A stretch of 64,000 nt of DNA from positions 3,008,147-3,072,146 of the forward strand of contig NC_054389.1 of the NCBI RefSeq assembly GCF_001625195.1, read 5' to 3'. The DNA is from Drechmeria coniospora. Its lineage: Eukaryota > Ascomycota > Sordariomycetes > Hypocreales > Ophiocordycipitaceae. How positions within the stretch are numbered: the first letter of the stretch is position 1; each line of letters opens with the position of its first letter. This document shows, in pieces, positions 57,341 through 64,000 of the stretch. Made by a program: the position numbers and the translations under genes. A model generated the notes under the pieces. That model made no database searches. It had not been told where the DNA came from and saw only the letters and a program-made list of their open reading frames with translations.

Positions 57341-59204
57341 AGTCGGACCCCCCCAAAATGGGCACCCCCTAAGATGGGCACCCCATTTAGCACCTTCATC
57401 CACATTAACCTACGATATTACAACTGCATTTTCTCGTATATTTTAACTACAATTAATTAAAAAAGCTATATACGGCTTTCTCAATAGCTAGGCTACCTAC
57501 CTATTCCGAAGAAACGGTTTAGTTAGCTCTCTACGCTATTCGAAACGGGCTATTGCAAATCCAGGCTGCCCGACAGTATAGAATTCCGCGCGCTACGCTC
57601 TAACATTAATTACGCGGCCGCCTTCCAATAAAAGATACAAAAGAGATATTGCAGAGGCTCTTAAATAATTAAGAAAAGCACTTACGCAATTGGGTCCTTG
57701 CCTAAGGCGCGTTAGGGCTACTACCGTTATATTATTAACTAAAGGTCTTTACCGCCCGGATCCTTGTTGCTGGAGGAGACCTTAAACCTCTCGGTAAGAA
57801 CTAGATTGCCGGCTTTTTGCATTGTAACCCAAAGGTTAGTACCGTACGAGGTAAGTCTATCGAATGCGCCCGTTTAAATAGCGCTACTATCCCTTGGATC
57901 CAGTCCTGGTTCAATTTACTAAGGCTGCCGGTACTATAGGCTATCTTACCCTAACACCAATAGAATATAGACGAAACAGGGATCCTAGAAGGCCTCGGCA
58001 GTAACGGTCTTGTACTAGGGAGCTTAGAGAAGAAGATACAGCTAAAAAAACAACTTAGATCGCATTATTGGACTACAATTGTAGAGTGTATCTCTGCAAC
58101 GGGCTAGGCCCTAATACCGCTGGTCCTTTTTAAGGGTAAAGACCTTCAATACTAATAGTTTCCGGAGAAATTGGCCTATTTAGATTAATAGCGCTTTGCA
58201 GCAACCGATAAGAGCTGGACTAGCAATGCAATTGCATTAAAGTAGCTAAAAGAGGTCTTTATCCCCAGGATAAAGGCATTAAAAACAAATAAATAGCTAC
58301 TTATTGTTAATAGGTACGGAAGCTATACGACAGATAATTTTATATACAAATGCTTCGATAATAGTATCTTCCTACTATTCCTACTAGCATACGCCTTATA
58401 CGTCCTCTAGCCTCTTAACGTATTGTATTTTTTACCTATTAAGGCTGCCTACCGCCGGGCTATTAAAGCTATTGCATTTTTAGCTGGTAGTAACGATATA
58501 ACGCTAATCGGTAAGGCTACCTTTTTGCAATACTATTACAAGGCCCGTACGGAAGGTCTTACAGAACGGAATATTAAGGGAGGCTGGAAGGGATCTAGGT
58601 TATAGCCCGTTAATATAGCAAAGCCTCTAATAAGCCGCCTTCTATTACAGACTAACCCCCCAGCCGTTCCAGAAGCCGAGGCCCTAAAAAGGCAGCTTAA
58701 GGAGGAATCCAATTTATTCCGAACACCCTACAGATCGTATAACGTTAAAGTCCTTATTGCAAAGGTATATGCGCCCGGCTAAGTTAATCGGGCTGCTAGG
58801 CGGCTGTTTTGGAAGATTGGCCGGGGCCTTAATGCCCAAAACACTACCCTTACAGAGGCCCAGGCTAAAATCGCTCAATTGGAATATTAAATCTATCGAC
58901 TTAAGCCTCTAAAGAAGCAAAAAGTAGCCCAAGATCCCAACGAGCGCTTTATACAGATTGAACAGATCGTTAAGACTCAAGTAAGACTACAACGGGTACT
59001 AGATCCGGCCCCAATAGCCGCCTTAACGTTTAGTTACAAATTTAAGAGCCTTTGCTTTAAATAGCAGCTTAAATAAATACTCTAGATATTTTATTTTAAT
59101 ATTGCGGTACTGAAAATGCTGCTTTTTTCGGCTTTAAAGTCTGCCGCCTTATTGTCGTAAGGGGTGCCCATCTTGGGGGGTACCCATCTTAGGGGGGTCC
59201 GACT
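57341..59204 (+). mobile_element. Pogo/Fot1-type DNA transposon, inactive
   Basis: 1,864 bp bounded by TA duplications (57339-57340, 59205-59206). Terminal inverted repeats of about 44 bp start AGTCGGACCCCCC and differ at four positions. Each holds two copies of an AAGATGGGCACCCC-like motif. One transposase frame inside. Size, TA target and transposase motifs fit the pogo/Fot1 branch of Tc1/mariner, common in filamentous ascomycetes. Confidence 0.92.
57460..59088 (+). pseudogene. Pogo/Fot1-like DDE transposase, RIP-inactivated
   Basis: Frame 1 throughout, no frameshift, about a dozen RIP-type stops. N-terminal helix-turn-helix text (EETV*LALYAIRNGLLQIQ, about 57520-57580; AARQYRIPRATL). DDE core: NIDETG with catalytic Asp at 57970-57972; ALIPLVLFKGK (about 58110); LLIVNRYGSY, where the second catalytic Asp is Asn (58309-58311); LLFLLAYALYVL*PLNV, third Asp is Asn (58417-58419). 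The longest open piece (58423-58605) is the stretch after the third acidic residue. C-terminal helix region to about 59088. The original start codon is not certain. Confidence 0.88.
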
Positions 59205-59441
59205 TACAATCGACCCAAAAACTATATATAAGATAAGGGTACTACTAGTTTCCTAACTAGTAACTATAGCCTATCCACTAGCTGTATAGGGTTACCTAAT
59301 TCCTATTAGGAATTAGATACTAATTCTAATTCCGAACAAGAATTAGTACTATTACCCGATTTGGGTAATATTAGTATAATATATTGTATTAATAACAATA
59401 ATACGTACCGAATAGGCCTACTTTACAATACTAGTTCAACC

Positions 59442-59642
59442 TATTATAATATTAGGCTTTGCCTAATAAAGCTATATCTTAGGACAGAGTCATATACTAC
59501 CGTACGTAACTTATATCCTATAACTAAGTAGGTATTGGAGTATAAGTACTCTAATGCCTAGTACCTTAAGTTAGTGTTCCGTAGATTTCTTAATAACTAT
59601 TTCCGACTACTAGATACTAGTAGTACTAGTAACTCTATAATA
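59442..59642 (-). repeat. 200-bp hairpin-rich element, inverted, RIP-mutated copy
   Basis: Reverse complement of 50369-50569 with many transitions (TATTATAATATTAGGC...CTCTATAATA). Inserted in copia-B protease. A target duplication is not evident. Confidence 0.82.
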
Positions 59643-59753
59643 TACATATTATTTAGTTAACAACCGGCTTAAGTTTATAACTTTCCGACCTATTACTAAA
59701 TCCCAAGCAAAGCCGATTATAATAGGAGGTAGTCCAATTTATCCTAAAGGTAT

Positions 59754-59935
59754 TATTAAAATACTAGGATTTAGACTAGTAAGACTACTCAAATAGGATA
59801 CTATCCTATTATTGCTACTACTAGTAGCAACTGTCAGAAGTACTACTGCTAGCAGATATACTATACTATACTAAGAGTATAAGTAAGTATATAGAGCTAA
59901 CTAATAGTATATAATATACTATTTCTCTAAACTAT
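59754..59935 (+). repeat. Copia-type LTR, first 182 bp
   Basis: TATTAAAATACTAGG... follows the first part of the copia LTR and stops where copia-D begins (ACTAT|TGTTAAAG). The remainder should lie to the right of copia-D, outside the window. Confidence 0.75.
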
Positions 59936-60339
59936 TGTTAAAGATACTTACCTAATTAGGTATAGTACAGAATGCTCTAGAACATTCTAGAATATTCTAG
60001 AATATTCTATACCCTACTTATAGAATGCACTAGAACTCCTTAGAATAAGCCGGAATATTGCTTACCCTACTTATGGAATAAGCTAGAACCTTATGGAATA
60101 AGCTGGAATAGTCTTTACTATACTTCTACACCTATATAAGGCAGTAGCTATTCCCTTAGAATAGTTTCTCTTTTTTAAAATATAATTGCATTCGTTTGTA
60201 TAATTTAGTACTACTAAGTTTGTACTCTTATCCAGTTACTAACTAGTTCCCCTTATGCTATTACTAATAGCTTGATTAATTCCCTGGTCCGTACGATATA
60301 CTTCTACTACCCCTCCTCTTGTGCACCTAAATTGCAAGA
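59936..60339 (+). repeat. Copia-D 5' LTR with its own U3
   Basis: Starts TGTTAAAGATACTTACC. The first 245 bp contain repeats of CTAGAACATTCTAGAATATTC and GGAATAAGCTGGAA, absent from other copia LTRs, and TATATAAG (about 60134), a plausible TATA box. From about 60185 the sequence joins the R-U5 shared by copia-A, -B and -C (AATTGCATTCGTTTG). Confidence 0.85.
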
Positions 60340-60805
60340 GGTTATAAGCCCGGAAGGACTACAATTAATTACCCTAAATCGATCTCTATAGCTTACTAAG
60401 CTGCCTACTAGTACTACTAGTAATCTTAGATCGACCTTTGTAACTTACTAAGTTATATACTAGTACTACTAGTAATCCCTAGTTACCAAACGGCTCTCCT
60501 AACTACTAGTACTACTAGTACGTTATCTACTAGTACTACTGGTAATCCCTAGTTACCAAACGGCTCCCCTAACTACTAGTACTACTAATACGTTATCTAC
60601 TAGTACTACTGGTAATCCCTAGTCACCAAACAACGGCTCCCCTAACTACTAGTACTACTAGTACGTTACTTACTAGTACTACTGGTAACTGTTGGTTATC
60701 TAACTATAGCTTTAACTCCTACTAGTACTACTAGTAGAAGACCTATTACTAGTACTACTAGCTAGGTAGGTAAGGCAAAATCGGAATTTAGTTACTAACT
60801 AGAAA

Positions 60806-63800
60806 ATGGATCCTACCAATTAAGGTTAGGGAACTAACCTGTCGGAAATCGAAAAACGTCTACTGGTACAGTAAACGCAAATCGATAAACTTTTACGATA
60901 ATATACTTAATCTATGCAATAACTTAATACTATTGTTCTATAGATATAAGATCGACTAAATATAATTAAGTTAACTCTTAGCAATCTTAGTAATAGTACT
61001 ACTATTACAAAGATAGAGGATTTTAACTCTAGCTATAAGTTAAACAAAAAAGTCTATTAATTCCTAAAATACGCAAAACTCAAAGGCACTAAGAATTACA
61101 AGCTATAGGAGCAATTCCTATTAATTTAACTTTAAGCCCTAGACCTAGAAAGTTTTTTGGATAAACCTTTAATTACATTCAACTTCTTAAGCAGAAATTA
61201 GGCCCGTTTACTTATACTATTACGGGACAGCTGTATGGAAGAAACCTTAGTATGTATTGCATAGATTAAAAACCCAACTAAGGTTTTCCTATTATTGAAA
61301 AAACAATACTCCAAAGGTTACAAAGCTAAACGCTCTAACCTATACAACGCTTACTATACCCTTACATTTAAGGGGTACAAAGGAATACTTAAGGCATTTA
61401 ATGCTGAATTTAATAGTTAACTTACTAGGCTATAACTAGCCGGAGTAATAATCGATCCACTGGATTAAGCCAACCGATACCTTACAACAGTTAAGCCTAT
61501 TTTCCTACAATAGGTTACTATACAACGCAATACTATTTAGTCTTCCCGAGCCTTAGGACTTAAAATAGATACCCTAGGTCTATAATACCTTATAGTTAAC
61601 CTTCTGGAAGAAAATCGAAACTCTAGTACTACTGGATCGAATACATTTAGCTATAAGGCATCCCAAGTACCTAAGAAAAAGAAGAAAGGGAAATTTAATA
61701 AATCCGACTAGTTAAGCCAAACTAATAAAAAGAAATCCAACCAATCGACTAACTAACTAAAGGATACTACTAGTTTCTTAGTTAGTAACTACAGTCTAGC
61801 CGCTAGCTGTATGGATTTATCTTATTCCTACTAGGAATTAAATACCGATTCTAACTGTACAGAAGAATTGGAAATATTACCTAACTTAGGTAATATCGGT
61901 ATACTATACAACGTTACTAACGCTAATATATACTATATAGGCCTACTCTACAATACTGGCTTAACCTGCTATTTAGTAAATAATCGGTCTAAGTTTACAA
62001 CCTTCCGACCAATTACAAAATCCTAGGTATAACCAATTACAACTAGAGGTAGTCCAATCTACCCTAGTGGAATTAGAAATATAGAATTTACGGTATTAAT
62101 TAATACCAATCCACTAACCTATAGTACTCTTATACTATAAGATGTACTATATATTCCGAAAATAGAAGTTAATATTATTAGTAGAATCCGCTACTACGGA
62201 TTAGGGGGAATACTTATTAAGGAATCCCTATATAACTCGAACCGATAAGTATATAGTCTACTTAACTTTTAGAGGTACGGCTTCTTCTTACAATAAGAAG
62301 GCCAAGATACGCCCTATCTAAGCAAATTAAACTTAGCCCACTTTAGCTACTATAGTAGCTACGGAATAATAGTAGAAATTCCTTTGCAACTACCTCCCTA
62401 GGCCAACGAGGCAGAAGACTAAACGGTACCTAAATCGGTACCTAGTCCGGTACCTAAATCGGTGCTTAGTCCGGTACCTAGATCGGTGCCTAGTCCGGTG
62501 CCTAGATCTACACTTAGGTCGGTACCTAGTTAAGTACCTATACTAGGACTAGATCCTAGCCTAACTATTAGTTCGGTTGGATTAAGGGACCTTACTAAGG
62601 CTACCCTATACAAAGACCCTATAGAGGACCCAATCCCTATAGAGGCAACAGACCTACTGGTAGTCCCTACTATTAGTACCGAGGAACAGGCTATTCCGAC
62701 TACTAGTTCGGAATCCAGCAACTAGTCTTACCAAAGACTATTGCAATAAGCAGGCATCTAGTACATCCAATTAGGATATATTAGTCTGCTACTTTTAAAA
62801 AAGACTAGTAAAATTACTAGTAGGCTACCTAACTTCTTGTCTATTAAGGCTACCGATTTTTAATACCTTACTTACATACGGGCAAAATCTACCAGACGAT
62901 AGTTAAAAGATCTAATTAAGGATCTAAATAGTATACTTAATTCTATCGAAGGGGATACATTTGGAATTAAACCTATATCCTACGACCGAAAATCCATTGG
63001 ACTAATACTTATCGATTGAAAATCCTAATTCCGTTAGGTATATATCTTACCTAATAAGGAAGGACCAATAGTTCTCTAGGCTATAAAGAACTTCTTTTAA
63101 AGCCTAAAAACATACTATAGCCGTTACCCAAAAAGGCTATTTTATAATGGAGGACCTAAAATTAACATATTGCTTTAGGACTAGTTAGGTACCAAAGGAA
63201 TACTATTCGATATATCTTACCCATACACCCCCGAACAAAACGGACTTACCGAACGGTCTATACGAGTTATTCTAGACCGACTACGCGCAATAATAATCTA
63301 GGCCGGCCTCCTACTTTTCCTCTGGTCTGCTATACTTCCTGCTATAGTCAACTTAGTTAACTATACTGCAATTACCAATAGGGATTTAAGCCCCTACCAA
63401 TTGCTTAAGCAGGAATTACAAGGGCTAAAAACACTACTAAACCTTATAGCCTATAAGGCTATTGGTACCCACTGTAAAGTCCTAATCCCATACTAGAAAC
63501 GGATTTAAAGTACTAAATTAGCACAACGCATAGAACCAGTAAGGCTACTAGTAACGCTAGGTTCAAAAACATACCTTATGTATATACCTTCTAGGAGGGC
63601 AGTTACAAAAACCACTTTCCTGAAAATCCTAAAAGGTATAGGCCCTATCTCCTAAGGACTTCAACGACTACTAAGTCCTAGTCTTTAAGAACTAAAGTCA
63701 GAGGGGGAAATTAAGATAGAAGACTATATCTCGCAAAATACCTTTAGTCCCCTAACACCTAGGGAGACAGAGGGGGCCAACGGACCTACTAGTCCTACTA

Positions 63801-64000
63801 GGGCTAGTAGACCTACTAGTCCTACTAGGACCAGTAGGTTGCAAGGAACCAACGGACCTACTAGCCCTACTAGGGCTAGTAGACCTACTAGTCCTACTAG
63901 GACCAGTAGGTTGCAAGGAACCAACGGACCTACTAGTCCTACTAGGACCAATAGGCTGCAAGGAGCCAACGGACTAACTAGTCCTACTAGGACTAGTATA
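60806..64000 (+). pseudogene. Copia-D gag-pol, 5' part, RIP-inactivated
   Basis: ATG at 60806 (MDPTN). Gag (with FKGYKGILKAFNAEFNS at about 61370), Lys-rich tail (61670-61760), protease region (about 61940), SVPR-type array (62425-62560), integrase core (NSIEGDTFGIKPISYDRKS at about 62950; TPEQNGLTERSI at about 63235) and minisatellite (from 63782). Same frame organisation as copia-1 with stops from Gln/Trp codons. The minus-strand frames at 62530-62721 and 63724-63969 are shadows of the repeat arrays. Confidence 0.88.
63782..64000 (+). repeat. 72-bp coding minisatellite in copia-D pol
   Basis: Units 63782-63853 and 63854-63925 (72 bp), a shortened unit 63926-63970 (45 bp) and a partial unit to the window end. 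The 45-bp unit also occurs in copia-2 but not in copia-1. Confidence 0.88.

Larger units (their letters stand above)
54361..59753 (+). mobile_element. Copia-B element, 5' LTR and 5' internal part, interrupted
   Basis: 5' LTR 54361-55310 (950 bp), primer-binding site GGTTATAAGCCCGGAAGG at 55311-55328, leader, gag from 55568, then pieces 57198-57338, 59207-59441 and 59643-59753 separated by a solo LTR, a DNA transposon and a hairpin element. The internal part is cut at 59754 by another LTR and copia-D; the 3' half is not in the window. Confidence 0.85.
55568..59753 (+). pseudogene. Copia-B gag and start of pol, broken by insertions
   Basis: ATG at 55568 (MDSTKK). The gag region 55568-56455 is related to copia-1 gag (for example LNNTIILIQKRLN and FTEYTKLKDTKNFNL) but diverged and full of RIP stops, with apparent frame changes. 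57198-57338 is the low-complexity gag tail. 59207-59441 reads through NYSL and LGNIS to the protease LLYNTSSTYY, as in copia-1 at 4320-4520. Confidence 0.75.
59936..64000 (+). mobile_element. Copia-D element, 5' part (runs off the window)
   Basis: 404-bp LTR (59936-60339), primer-binding site at 60340-60357, leader with the tandem CTACTAGTACTACTAGTA units (60370-60780), gag-pol from 60806. Coding part is close to copia-1, but the LTR is short and has its own U3. Confidence 0.88.

Noticed and set aside
1..64000. tRNA or rRNA genes.
   Set aside because: No cloverleaf with A/B boxes and no rRNA-like stretch was seen; the tRNA-Met match is limited to primer-binding sites.

Overview
The window is repeat-rich fungal chromosomal DNA, almost certainly from a filamentous ascomycete (Pezizomycotina). 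Three things point there. Nearly all retroelement copies carry C-to-T and G-to-A decay concentrated at CpA and CpG (TpA-rich sequence with CAA/CAG/TGG codons turned into stops), which is the signature of repeat-induced point mutation (RIP). The retroelements are fungal-type Ty1/copia and chromodomain Ty3/gypsy elements. The only normal genes have short 60-90 bp spliceosomal introns. I cannot name the genus.

Left part (1-51,700): one deep stack of nested LTR retrotransposons. Target-site duplications (TSDs) and LTR lengths allow the order to be rebuilt. A copia-type LTR pair with almost no internal DNA (844-1101, continuing at 48989-50984) was hit by a gypsy-1 solo LTR (1102-1183 + 48892-48983, TSD AGACT). 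That was hit by a gypsy-2 element (1184-48886, TSD TACTA). The gypsy-2 element holds copia-2 (1393-23061, minus, TSD TTAAC) and an old gypsy-1 (23389-47142, plus). Copia-2 holds copia-1 (2029-9258, plus, inside its 3' LTR) and a gypsy-1 copy (12120-19561, minus, TSD GATAT). The old gypsy-1 holds two solo LTRs, a second gypsy-2 (29614-37420, minus, TSD ATAAG) and a copia-B solo LTR (37993-46357, TSD GTAAA), and inside that LTR lies the youngest and best preserved element, gypsy-1 at 38023-45443. Inner insertions are visibly less mutated than outer ones.

Island (51,690-54,360): a short, unmutated, GC-balanced stretch with two convergent housekeeping genes. ARV1 (52124-53208, plus, four exons) is an ER lipid/GPI-homeostasis membrane protein. 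The V-ATPase Vo subunit e gene (53552-53936, minus, three exons) encodes a 75-residue membrane protein. Neither is intact as a single open frame; both become clean once their introns are removed.

Right part (54,361-64,000): a copia-B element (5' LTR and gag region) interrupted by a copia-C solo LTR, a pogo/Fot1-type DNA transposon (57341-59204, TA duplication), a 200-bp hairpin-rich element, an LTR fragment and finally a copia-D element that runs off the window.

Notable biology. Gypsy-1 carries a second, antisense gene for a Cys-rich coiled-coil protein, tail to tail with pol. Gypsy-1 looks self-primed, as in the Tf1/sushi group, while the copia elements use the half-molecule initiator-tRNA-Met primer. 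No rRNA, tRNA or CRISPR was seen. All transposon coding regions in the window are inactivated by in-frame stops.
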